NCBI GenBank assembly: GCA_902622515.1
Contig: CACNQE010000015.1
Location: forward strand, 1 to 36,757
Direction of reading: 5' to 3'
Source of the DNA: an uncultured SAR116 cluster alpha proteobacterium
Lineage (GTDB): Bacteria; Pseudomonadota; Alphaproteobacteria; Puniceispirillales; Puniceispirillaceae
DNA length: 36,757 nt
Positions 6,673 to 14,336 of this stretch are shown here, piece by piece (the stretch's first letter is position 1; the number at the start of each line of letters is the position of its first letter). Made by a program: the position numbers and the translations under genes. The notes under the pieces are model-generated. The model had not been told where the DNA came from and searched no databases. It saw only the letters and a list, made by a program, of their open reading frames with translations.

Positions 6673-8709
6673 TTACGACTTTAAACTGATGAAAATAGGG
6701 TTAGTGTAGAAGAACACGTCAGCCCAAGCCTCTACGTCAGCATCTAAATACCCATTAATATGTGGTGGGCATGCCGGATCTGTACAAGCTATGTTGTCAC
6801 TCAGATTATCAGGTAGTGGGTTACCATTCATATCACGCTCATTTGGCGTACCCGCAGGGATATTTGAGCCGCGCGACCGGACATAAGAGTTCGTTTCTGC
6901 GACAAAGCTATAAACGAGCCTCTTTACCTCACCCTCGCCAAGTTCATCGCCAGACCATTGCTTTGCAATTTTAGTTGTCTCAGGCGCCATTGGGTCAAAG
7001 TATTTTTCATCTTGCGGCGTGAACTTCTGACCAACTACCCCAGTTATCATGTCGACGTGGATTAGTTTTGGATTGCTCAGCGGAATTGCCTGCCCAATTT
7101 GCAACAAGGATGGGTTGTTGAAGTGATATGGGCTATTATTAGGTTTGTCAGGATCTGTGACCGTGAGGAACACATCAACTTTGTCACCCTTGGAGACCAT
7201 TAGCTCACCACCCATCGGAGCACAAACCCCGTTTGAACAAGCCTTGAATTCCAAATCGGTAACTATGTCTCCTTGTGTCACATATGTATTGCCGCTTCGC
7301 AAGGCGTCCACAACGTCTCTGGCAGGATTATCTAAATTATTGTCAACCACGTAGGTCCAGTTGTGTTGATATTCACCAGGCCAAAAGTCAACAGTTGACT
7401 CATAGTCTAAAGGCCCGAAGGAGCCGCGGCTATGCCAATCCGATGAGCCAAAGAACCAGAACCTCCGACCTTCACTAAGCATTGCGTCCCACAAGGTTCT
7501 TACGCCCGGGCGGGCTAATACAACGCGGCTTATATCATCACACTTTTCGCCCTCGAAACATTGTGTTTCTGGGTTTATTGGATTTCCGTCGAAATCGAGG
7601 CCCGGCTTCGTAATTTCTGCTGCAGAATATGCACCAGTGCCTCCATATGTCCAAAAACCTGCAGTAGGCCTCTTGCCTGCATAGGACCCTCTTGTCCTAA
7701 CAGCTTGGTGACCAGGCTGAGATTCAAAGCCGAAGGCAATGTCTGGGGCAACCTCGTTGTAATCTCTGATATGCTCGACATTAAAACCTTTTGCCCCGTC
7801 AGGCAAGTAGGCTCCCTGACGTTCAACGTGAGCCTCTACAAACATACTTTCCATTGGAGCCTTTTCCTTCATCCAAGCCACGCCAGCAAGACCGCGAACG
7901 TGCTCACCTTTATCGATTGGATTTTTCCCATCAACCAGACTGGAATTATAATCTACGACACCTTGATTATCTGTACGACCCTCCATCATGCCAATAATCA
8001 TTTCATTATGCTCAGATGAAATTTCACAAGTCCAACCTTGCCCGCCGCCTTGGCTCATATCGGCATCACCGCGACCAAAACAGTATTCATAATGGGCCAA
8101 CAGGTCAGCGTTCGGTTCAGCATCATATTGGCCAGTAATAATCGACGTCGAAACATGTTCATGACCAGGAACGCTTTGTTCTAAGCCGAGAAATGCCACT
8201 TTATCTTCATTACCAGGCTGTTCACGCACATCTACGATCTGCGGCAGCATATAGTCTTGCGCCATCTGCCAACGCCACATGTTACGAACTTTTTGAACAA
8301 CTTCTGTCCCGTCGTGGTTTTTGATCGTGAACTCTGTGAACTTTTCATCGCCCTTGAAATCTAATGGATCGCGTGTATTTGACCATAGCCCTGCGGTACC
8401 TCCGCCACCTTTCCTTGTGTGATATAGGAAATCATCTATGTAACAGTCACGCGTGCCGGACCCTGAGTGCCCCACTGAGATGAACCAATCCTGACGGTCG
8501 AGCGATTGTCTAGTCAGTGTTCGCACAGATGTGGTCCCATCTGAACAAACTGTGTGATTGTGGAAGTCACCACTACGATATTCCCCTTGCGGATTTGCAC
8601 TTGTTCCAGCCGAATGCCCATCTGACAACGCTACCGATGAGACTCCAACCGCTAGTGATGTTGATGCGGCAGCGAGCGCAGTCACAAACTGCTTCTTATT
8701 TGAATACAT
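6673..8709 (-). CDS. Exported DUF3604 protein, PHP-like metal-dependent hydrolase
   Basis: This 678-residue protein has an N-terminal signal peptide (hydrophobic stretch to about residue 29). The mature start carries a PHP-type metal motif, GDFHNHTVCSDGT, with His50, His52 and Asp57; WFISVGHSG follows, and much later FFGSSDWHSRGSFG supplies further candidate ligands. DUF3604 proteins are predicted periplasmic phosphoesterase-like or related hydrolases with divalent metal centres, substrate unknown. AGGAGA lies eight bases before the ATG. The gene is divergent from the PpiC/HupE operon across a region with two inverted repeats. DUF3604, PpiC-like and HupE-like genes are, as I recall, neighbours in other marine proteobacteria, which suggests a conserved module. 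Base composition is visibly richer in G+C than the flanking chromosome. Confidence 0.85.
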   Translation of the reverse strand: MYSNKKQFVTALAAASTSLAVGVSSVALSDGHSAGTSANPQGEYRSGDFHNHTVCSDGTTSVRTLTRQSLDRQDWFISVGHSGSGTRDCYIDDFLYHTRKGGGGTAGLWSNTRDPLDFKGDEKFTEFTIKNHDGTEVVQKVRNMWRWQMAQDYMLPQIVDVREQPGNEDKVAFLGLEQSVPGHEHVSTSIITGQYDAEPNADLLAHYEYCFGRGDADMSQGGGQGWTCEISSEHNEMIIGMMEGRTDNQGVVDYNSSLVDGKNPIDKGEHVRGLAGVAWMKEKAPMESMFVEAHVERQGAYLPDGAKGFNVEHIRDYNEVAPDIAFGFESQPGHQAVRTRGSYAGKRPTAGFWTYGGTGAYSAAEITKPGLDFDGNPINPETQCFEGEKCDDISRVVLARPGVRTLWDAMLSEGRRFWFFGSSDWHSRGSFGPLDYESTVDFWPGEYQHNWTYVVDNNLDNPARDVVDALRSGNTYVTQGDIVTDLEFKACSNGVCAPMGGELMVSKGDKVDVFLTVTDPDKPNNSPYHFNNPSLLQIGQAIPLSNPKLIHVDMITGVVGQKFTPQDEKYFDPMAPETTKIAKQWSGDELGEGEVKRLVYSFVAETNSYVRSRGSNIPAGTPNERDMNGNPLPDNLSDNIACTDPACPPHINGYLDADVEAWADVFFYTNPIFISLKS

Positions 8710-8780
8710 TTAATCTATCTCCTTTAAAAAATGGTACTTTTTCTTAATCCTATGGGTTAGCGACCAATTATTACGTTTTT

Positions 8781-8839
8781 ATGACATCCAGAGACGAAAA
8801 TCAGATGTCATGCCTTTTAAAATATTGTTGAAATATTTT
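8781..8839. promoter_or_regulatory. Two inverted repeats in the divergent DUF3604 / PpiC promoter region
   Basis: ATGACATC (8781-8788) and GATGTCAT (8804-8811) are perfect 8-bp arms 15 bp apart. AAAATATT (8819-8826) and AATATTTT (8832-8839) are perfect arms 5 bp apart. Both lie between divergent starts at 8709 and 8881, so they are candidate operators for shared control. The regulator is unknown, and neither clearly matches the candidate Zur site upstream of the DUF2796 gene. Confidence 0.45.
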
Positions 8840-8880
8840 GTTAAAAATGATTTGAAAAAATTCTGTACAATAGTACTTTA

Positions 8881-9735
8881 ATGACGTCTATTTTAGTAAA
8901 GCAAGCGTCGGGGTCCCTTATGCAAAACCTTTTTAAATCTGCGATAGCACAGCCAATTTTTCAGTTTTTTATTATTGCCGCTGTCCTTTACACCGCCATT
9001 TACATGTCAGGCAAACTTTCGGGTGATGAATACAATGTAAACATATCAGATAAGGTTACGAATGATCTTTATTCGCGATACAAATCTGAATATGGTCTTG
9101 CACCTGACGAGGTCACTTTCCGTGCATATCTCGATGATTGGATGCAAGAAGAGATCCTATTCAGAGAGGCCAAAGCTATGGGGTTAGACATTGGCGATGA
9201 GATGATTCGGGAGCGGCTTGTCCGGAAGTTTAAAGACGTTTTACTTGGCGAAATATCCACCGGTGGTTGGGATGAAAAAGATTTACAAAAATGGTTTAAC
9301 GAAAACAGCTCACTTTTCGATGTCCCGCCACTTTTTGATATCGAAGAAATCGCTCTCAATAAGTCAACCTATCAAGCTCAATTCGAAAGCATAGTTTCAG
9401 ACGAATACAAAGCCGTAGATCTTAAAACTCGCAAATTCTATGGAAGATCGCCTGCCAACATCAACCAACTTTTTGGCAAAGATGCAATTAACACCTTGGG
9501 AAATCACGACGAAGGTGGGTGGGTCCTTATCAAAAATGCCGAAAGTTTACATGCTGTTCGGATAACCAAGATCGTCGCGTCACAAAAGTCTAACTTTGAA
9601 GACGTGAGAGTGAGAGCGTCGCAAATTTATAAGGATCAACTGATGAAGGAGCAACTCAACATCAGGCTTTCTGATATCGCAGCGAAATATGAGATTAGTT
9701 TCCCTGAGCAACTAATTCCCACACAAAGGGATTGA
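8881..9735 (+). CDS. Membrane-anchored PpiC/SurA-like peptidyl-prolyl isomerase family protein
   Basis: About 284 residues. One N-terminal membrane segment (PIFQFFIIAAVLYTAIYMSG, about residues 24-43) is followed by a SurA-N-like chaperone helix bundle (SRYKSEYG, DDWMQEEILFREA) and a C-terminal region in the position of a PpiC rotamase domain, though its catalytic motif is poorly conserved. It probably assists folding of an exported partner, perhaps the DUF3604 protein or HupE-like protein. The ATG at 8881 follows a TACAAT box by only about ten bases and lacks a ribosome binding site, so translation may begin leaderless or at ATG 8920. The stop is seven bases before the HupE-like start, giving an operon. 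Confidence 0.75.
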   Translation: MTSILVKQASGSLMQNLFKSAIAQPIFQFFIIAAVLYTAIYMSGKLSGDEYNVNISDKVTNDLYSRYKSEYGLAPDEVTFRAYLDDWMQEEILFREAKAMGLDIGDEMIRERLVRKFKDVLLGEISTGGWDEKDLQKWFNENSSLFDVPPLFDIEEIALNKSTYQAQFESIVSDEYKAVDLKTRKFYGRSPANINQLFGKDAINTLGNHDEGGWVLIKNAESLHAVRITKIVASQKSNFEDVRVRASQIYKDQLMKEQLNIRLSDIAAKYEISFPEQLIPTQRD

Positions 9736-9742
9736 TTGCAAA

Positions 9743-10705
9743 ATGATACGCCGCACATCAACAATACTAATATATTTTACGCTGATGGTTTTTTGCAACG
9801 CGTCATATGGACATGAAACACCAATCGCCACGATCGACATAATCGAGCGCAACGATAACATTTTTTTCGTGCGCAACAACTTCGTTTCACCGACCGAAGA
9901 CTGGGAACCTAAATTTCTCTTGCCAGAACAATGTGTTGCCGTTCGCAACTTCATTAAATGTGAACCACCTGGTCTTGTTGGAAATCTCTCGATAGAACAA
10001 ATTGGAGAGAACTTCTCAGGTGCCGTGATAAGACTGCAGCGCCAAGATCAAAGCCTCAGCGTCTTTACTCTTTCAAATGATAAAAAAAATGTCTTTATTT
10101 CAGAAGATAGTTTTGCAGCGAGACTCCATACCATTCGTGTTTATACGGTTCTAGGCATAGAACATATCCTTATTGGAGTAGACCACCTAGCATTTGTCCT
10201 CGGATTGAGTTTGCTTTTTACAAGGTTGTCTACAGCAGTTAAAACCATAAGTGCCTTTACTATAGCGCACTCAATTACGCTGGGCATTTCAGCGGTTGGT
10301 CATGTGACATTGCCAATCGCGATTGTAGAAGCGTTGATTGCTCTCAGCATCTCTACTGTTGCAGCTGAAAAGCTTCTTCAGTCACGAGGATACGTTCCAT
10401 GGTCTAATGACAAACCCATGATTATTGGATTTATGTTTGGCCTCTTGCATGGATTTGGTTTCGCTTCTGTTTTGAAAGATTTAGGGTTGCCTAAAGATAG
10501 CGCGCTAATGTCTCTATTTTCTTTCAATATCGGTGTGGAGATTGGTCAAATCATTTTTGTTTGTTTGGTTTTTGCATGTTTATTTGGCATGAGAAGGTTT
10601 TTATCTGTTAAATTACATGCATCATCTCAAATTGCGGTGGCTTACTTGATCGGCATATTGGGTTTGTTTTGGGCGATTGAACGTACAGTTGCAATTGTGA
10701 CTTGA
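9743..10705 (+). CDS. HupE/UreJ-family membrane protein
   Basis: This 320-residue protein has a signal peptide, a periplasmic domain of about 110 residues, then six to seven membrane helices of the HupE/UreJ_2 type. Conserved motifs are present: GIEHILIGVDHLAFVLGL, FTIAHSITLG, GFMFGLLHGFGFA and FNIGVEIGQ. Histidines in the first three are the presumed metal-binding residues. HupE and UreJ are thought to move nickel or cobalt; this extended subfamily has no proven substrate and could act on another divalent metal. It is second in an operon with the PpiC-like and oxygenase genes; its ATG is seven bases after the upstream stop. The metal link fits the putative zinc transporter genes on the same element. 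Confidence 0.87.
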   Translation: MIRRTSTILIYFTLMVFCNASYGHETPIATIDIIERNDNIFFVRNNFVSPTEDWEPKFLLPEQCVAVRNFIKCEPPGLVGNLSIEQIGENFSGAVIRLQRQDQSLSVFTLSNDKKNVFISEDSFAARLHTIRVYTVLGIEHILIGVDHLAFVLGLSLLFTRLSTAVKTISAFTIAHSITLGISAVGHVTLPIAIVEALIALSISTVAAEKLLQSRGYVPWSNDKPMIIGFMFGLLHGFGFASVLKDLGLPKDSALMSLFSFNIGVEIGQIIFVCLVFACLFGMRRFLSVKLHASSQIAVAYLIGILGLFWAIERTVAIVT

Positions 10706-10717
10706 TTGGTAAATATA

Positions 10718-11338
10718 ATGGAAAACATCAAACAAAGCTTGTTAACTATTTTCCCAACAGTAATTTCTAACAATTTCATCGAAGATATGGAGGAAGGAAA
10801 CCAACAGATTTGTCAATACATTTTTGAGCTCGAAAATAAAAATAAAAATAGCGTAACAAGAAGCAACATTGGCGGATTCCATTCCATTGGAAATATTCTT
10901 TTCCAAAACACCCCTGCTCTTATCAACTTAAGGAAGAAAGTCTTTGAAAAGCTAGCTGCCATTGACGCTCATTTCTACAAGAAAAAATACTCTTATGCAC
11001 GCACCACGATCGAAAGCTGGGCTAACGTTAATAGGTTTGGAGCTTATAATTCAATCCATACCCACCCCAACTCTCGGTGGTCAGGAGTCTATTATGTCAC
11101 TTCCAACCCTGAAGCTTCTTTGGAACACCCTTTGAGCGGACGTTTTGAATTCATTGATCCACGACCCGCTCAAAGTGTTTCTTACTTCGGTGAAAACGCA
11201 GTTGATAAAAAGTATCTTATCAATCCAGTTGCAGGACAGCTGTTGATTTTTCCAAGTTGGCTCCAGCATCAAGTACACCCCAACTTTGACAATCAACCAA
11301 GAATATCAATTGCATTTAACGTGGCTGGCCTTAAATAG
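10718..11338 (+). CDS. Putative 2-oxoglutarate/Fe(II)-dependent oxygenase (TIGR02466 type), second copy
   Basis: About 206 residues, the third gene of the PpiC-HupE operon. The family core is clear: SWANVNRFGAYNSIHTHPNS, WSGVYYVTSNPEA, FEFIDPRPAQ, then LLIFPSWLQHQVHPNF and RISIAFN. His of HTH and of LQHQV are probable iron ligands and Arg of RISI the cosubstrate anchor. It is a much more typical family member than the copy at 5992-6609; the two are diverged paralogues. ATG at 10718 is preferred over TTG at 10706, which directly follows the HupE stop. The gene converges on the ABC permease gene with an 18-bp gap. Confidence 0.82.
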   Translation: MENIKQSLLTIFPTVISNNFIEDMEEGNQQICQYIFELENKNKNSVTRSNIGGFHSIGNILFQNTPALINLRKKVFEKLAAIDAHFYKKKYSYARTTIESWANVNRFGAYNSIHTHPNSRWSGVYYVTSNPEASLEHPLSGRFEFIDPRPAQSVSYFGENAVDKKYLINPVAGQLLIFPSWLQHQVHPNFDNQPRISIAFNVAGLK

Positions 11339-11356
11339 CCCAAAGCTCGTTATCTC

Positions 11357-12694
11357 TCAGTTTTCCCGTAACCCAGCTACAATGGGTCGCTGGCTTTCTA
11401 TAATCGCTGGGACGAGAATAGCCAAAGAAGTTATGCCTAAAAAACCTCCAATAAGGTGCAATTCTTCCCAAAGAATAACACCCTGCACTCTCAGGCCGAC
11501 CAACTCTGAAACGTAGCCTGAAACGATCCCTATCGAAATAAACCCGACTAGCGTGCCTAAAATTGTGCCGGATATGATTATGGTTGCGCCATACCACCAC
11601 ATAACCGCGAGAACAAACCTTCGCGGGGCTCCTAAAGCCTGCAGCAAAGCGAACCGATGACGAAGTAATTTAGCAAAGACTGATATGCCAAGAATAATAC
11701 TGAGGCTGACAAGAAATTGAGTAATTGTTGATAAAACACTGAAAAGCGCCCGCACATCGCCCAATACAGCATGAAGCCGAGATAAAATATTTCCTGGAAA
11801 AAAGGCCATCAATCCATCGCGATTAAAATCTTCCCTTACGTTGTAGAGATCATAGAGTTTCTTTGTCTTTACAATGACTGCAGACGTGCCAGGAAACGAA
11901 ACAGGATCGAAAGGATGACCAAGTTGCATTTCATTGGGCTTGTCTATATCGTTCCCAATATGACCATCTGGCAAGCCATGAACAACCCAAACAGATTCGA
12001 TAGTAACAAGAATAGCTCTATCCCATGGAGTTCCGGTAACAGGCGCAACCTGCGTTATTTCGATATCATCCACATGCTCGGCCATTGGGTCGTTATCTCG
12101 CTGTTGCCCCCCTGCCAACCCATGACTTGGCTTAATGCTCCGGCCCGCCTCAAGGCCCACACCAACGCCAGCTATGCCGTCCCATAAGCCGTTGAAATAT
12201 ATTATATCCTTTGTGCCGTAAAGATGGTTTAAGAATTCATTCGTAGTTCCAATTATTGGATATCCATTCCAATTGTCTCCAAAAGCTAGGGGCGCAGCCA
12301 TGGTCACATTAGGATGGTTTTTAATTTCATTTAGGGTATTGCCATCCAGTAGATTTGTTTTTAACGGTTGAAGGAAAACCACCTTAAGCATTTGCGTGAT
12401 TTCACTACCCGAAGGCGCAACGATCAGATCAAATTTATTTACAGCGTTAGCTGTTACTTCTCGTACCGCACGCTCTTGTATGATTAGCGCTACGGAAATG
12501 GCAATAGATGTGGCAATCACTACCACAAAAACAATGTTGACTGTGAAGTTTTTAATAAAGATAGACCGTACCACCGCATAAGGCGCGAATCGGAAACTTA
12601 CTGCAAAAGCAACTGCAACCACTGGCAAAACCAGAGATAAAAATATTAAAAAATCTTGCTGATTAGCACTTAATTCTCGCCAAATTTCATACAT
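11357..12694 (-). CDS. ABC transporter permease, FtsX/MacB-like
   Basis: About 445 residues with four predicted membrane helices: a start pair around residues 15-70 (LIFLSLVLPVVAVAFAVSF, IVFVVVIATSIAISVALII), a large periplasmic domain of about 250 residues, then three C-terminal helices of the FtsX fold (FLVSLSIILGISVFAKLLR onward). Such permeases work with an ATPase of LolD/MacB type and usually do not move small ions through a classic channel. With the ATPase and DUF2796 genes upstream it forms a Zrg-like set, known from Vibrio cholerae as a Zur-regulated zinc uptake system. ATG at 12694 is preferred; GTG at 12703 is also possible. It overlaps the ATPase gene end. Confidence 0.82.
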   Translation of the reverse strand: MYEIWRELSANQQDFLIFLSLVLPVVAVAFAVSFRFAPYAVVRSIFIKNFTVNIVFVVVIATSIAISVALIIQERAVREVTANAVNKFDLIVAPSGSEITQMLKVVFLQPLKTNLLDGNTLNEIKNHPNVTMAAPLAFGDNWNGYPIIGTTNEFLNHLYGTKDIIYFNGLWDGIAGVGVGLEAGRSIKPSHGLAGGQQRDNDPMAEHVDDIEITQVAPVTGTPWDRAILVTIESVWVVHGLPDGHIGNDIDKPNEMQLGHPFDPVSFPGTSAVIVKTKKLYDLYNVREDFNRDGLMAFFPGNILSRLHAVLGDVRALFSVLSTITQFLVSLSIILGISVFAKLLRHRFALLQALGAPRRFVLAVMWWYGATIIISGTILGTLVGFISIGIVSGYVSELVGLRVQGVILWEELHLIGGFLGITSLAILVPAIIESQRPIVAGLREN

Positions 12695-13352
12695 CAGTTT
12701 CACGCAGTTGGGTTAAACTCAGATTGTTGATAAACCTCGAAAGGACATCATTATCGTGACTCACTACTACCAGCGTAGTAGAATGATTCTTATGATAAGA
12801 GAACAGACAGTCCATCAAAATCTTTGAATTTCTTCCATCCAAGCTAGCGGTTGGTTCATCGGCTAGAATAATTTTTGGATTATTTACCAAACCCCTCGCC
12901 ATTGATAACCTTTGCTTTTCACCACCAGAAAGCACACTAGCTGTTTTTCTACCCTTTAACGGTACCTTGAAAAGATCGAGAAGCTCTATTGCTCGCTCGT
13001 TGACTGCCTTTTTCGATAAATTTGCGTTGAACGCACTCTGTATGGTGACGTTGCTAAGGGGATCTAATTCATCGAACAAAAATGGACTCTGAAAGATAAA
13101 CCCTATATTTTCCCTACGAAATTTATTTAATTTGTTGTCCGCCATAGTTGTGACATTATGCTCGTCCCAATTAACGAAGCCTTCATTTGGTTTTATCAGT
13201 CCAGATAAACAATAAAGTAAGGTGGTTTTCCCAGAACCTGATGGGCCGGAAATACTGGTTGTCCCTCCATTTTCTACCACCAGTTCGTCAACGCTGACGA
13301 TGACTTCACCGTCAGCGTTCCGAACAACAAGGTCTTTCACATAGCATTTCAA
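12687..13352 (-). CDS. ABC transporter ATP-binding protein, LolD/MacB-like
   Basis: This 221-residue ATPase has Walker A GPSGSGKTTLL, Q-loop FIFQSPFLFDELDPLSNV, signature LSGGEKQRLSMARGL, Walker B IILADEPTASLDG and the switch His in VVVSHDND. It is the partner of the downstream permease, with which it overlaps, and follows the DUF2796 gene by 12 bases. It would power the Zrg-like metal transporter. The start is TTG at 13352 with a weak ribosome binding site; GTG a few codons later is possible. Family is certain; substrate is inferred from gene context. Confidence 0.92.
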   Translation of the reverse strand: MKCYVKDLVVRNADGEVIVSVDELVVENGGTTSISGPSGSGKTTLLYCLSGLIKPNEGFVNWDEHNVTTMADNKLNKFRRENIGFIFQSPFLFDELDPLSNVTIQSAFNANLSKKAVNERAIELLDLFKVPLKGRKTASVLSGGEKQRLSMARGLVNNPKIILADEPTASLDGRNSKILMDCLFSYHKNHSTTLVVVSHDNDVLSRFINNLSLTQLRETDV

Positions 13353-13364
13353 TTTGAGCTCGAA

Positions 13365-13856
13365 CTATTTGAGGTCAACAAACGGACTTTCTTTAGTAAC
13401 TGAATACTCCGACATTCCATTTGCTGTGATCATTTCGATATTAACTTGCGTGAGCGATGGGAAAAATTTGAACAACCCTATTTCAAATGATTCAAAGGAA
13501 CTGGGCGACCCACACTTCATTTCTCCTTCTACCTCGAACTCCATATGCTCGTCATCGATATGCAGCGATCCTTTTTGGGCGGTGACATTGCACCCCGCCT
13601 CGTAATTGAGACTAATAAGCTCCTTATTATTAGTTAGGATATCAGATGCCTCTTTAACCGCATCTTTTTCTGCCGTCGTTTCAGGTTTTTTTTCAAACCC
13701 AACAACATTTTCGCCGGGAATTTCCATGAGGTAATTAATAGTATCGCCCTCGATACTCATTTCAAGAACAGCTTGACCATGCAAGTGATCTTCCTTCGAT
13801 GCGTTTGCCGTGGCTGACAGCACAATCAGCGTTACAAATGTTATTAATTGTCTCAA
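13365..13856 (-). CDS. DUF2796 / ZrgA-like periplasmic metal-binding protein
   Basis: This 163-residue protein has a signal peptide ending near residue 19. Family marks are HLHGQAVLEMSIEGD, then EIPGENVVGFEKKPETTAEKDAV, a typical DUF2796 N-terminal half, and a C-terminal half ending in FFPSLTQVNIEMIT. His24 and His26 at the mature N-terminus and DDEHMEF are possible zinc ligands. ZrgA of Vibrio carries a long His-rich linker in the middle; here it is reduced to a few residues. TTG at 13856 is the start, set by AAGGAG six bases upstream. It leads a three-gene operon with ATPase and permease. A Zur-like operator lies in its promoter. Confidence 0.85.
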   Translation of the reverse strand: MRQLITFVTLIVLSATANASKEDHLHGQAVLEMSIEGDTINYLMEIPGENVVGFEKKPETTAEKDAVKEASDILTNNKELISLNYEAGCNVTAQKGSLHIDDEHMEFEVEGEMKCGSPSSFESFEIGLFKFFPSLTQVNIEMITANGMSEYSVTKESPFVDLK

Positions 13857-13882
13857 AACAAACTCCTTTTAAGTTGAATAAA

Positions 13883-13900
13883 GTAATAATATAACATAAC
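13883..13900 (-). promoter_or_regulatory. Candidate Zur operator in the DUF2796 promoter
   Basis: On the minus strand GTTATGTTATATTATTAC agrees at 15 of 18 positions with the palindromic Zur-type pattern GTAATGTTATAACATTAC as I remember it. It lies 27-44 bases upstream of the TTG start and overlaps a possible promoter (TTGCGT, 16 bp, TTTATT). That position would allow zinc-dependent repression. The region is AT-rich, so chance similarity is possible. Confidence 0.4.
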
Positions 13901-14284
13901 GCAAAAATGTGACATAATTATTACATCAATATAATCTCCTTTTGTCCACAAGTTTACAAAACATTCAAATACAAGATATTATTCATCGCTTGGTTAGCTT
14001 CACTGTAAAATATTAACAACAAACATCAAGCGCTGGCTGGGTGGTCTTGCAATGCAAAAGTTGCCGCACAGAGTGGTAAATTAGAGAAAAGACTGTTTAA
14101 TTTGAAGGATCGTAATAAAGCGGCTTTAACTTTTGATATTCAAATTCAGTGTTTTAAAAGCGAATAAAATAGGTGTGTAAAGGAAAAAAAGCCTAAAAAT
14201 CTTTTTTGAAACTCTCTTATAAAGCTAGGCATATAACTAAGAAACGAACAACCTCATACTGAAATGGAGGGGTGCGAATAACGC
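13901..14284. other. Non-coding stretch between the cargo operon and the integrase module
   Basis: About 385 bp with no supported gene on either strand. A second imperfect dyad near 13907-13926 (ATGTGACATA, then TTATTACAT) lies just upstream of the candidate Zur site. The rest, including an initiator-tRNA-like fragment that follows, looks like a junction between modules. Confidence 0.45.
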
Positions 14285-14312
14285 TAGTTGCGGGGGCAAA
14301 ATTTGAACCTAC
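14285..14312 (-). pseudogene. Fragment resembling the 3' end of initiator tRNA-Met
   Basis: On the minus strand GTAGGTTCAAAT is followed by TTTGCCCCCGCAACTA. This closely matches the T arm, acceptor strand and near-CCA end of initiator tRNA-Met as I recall it (GGTTCAAAT...CCCCCGCAACCA), with about four differences. No 5' half is present. It lies 24 bp beyond the integrase stop. It could be the attachment scar of an earlier element whose integrase module was recruited here, or a chance match. Confidence 0.45.
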
Positions 14313-14336
14313 ATAAGGTGCGCATCAAAAATTTAC

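Noticed and set aside
7561-8019. 152-codon open frame opposite the DUF3604 gene
   Set aside because: It lies wholly antisense to a long gene with clear domain motifs, has no ribosome binding site and reads as a compositional shadow.
14171-14240. Possible terminator or small RNA in the gap before the integrase
   Set aside because: Short complementary stretches exist, but no stable stem with a T run could be traced.
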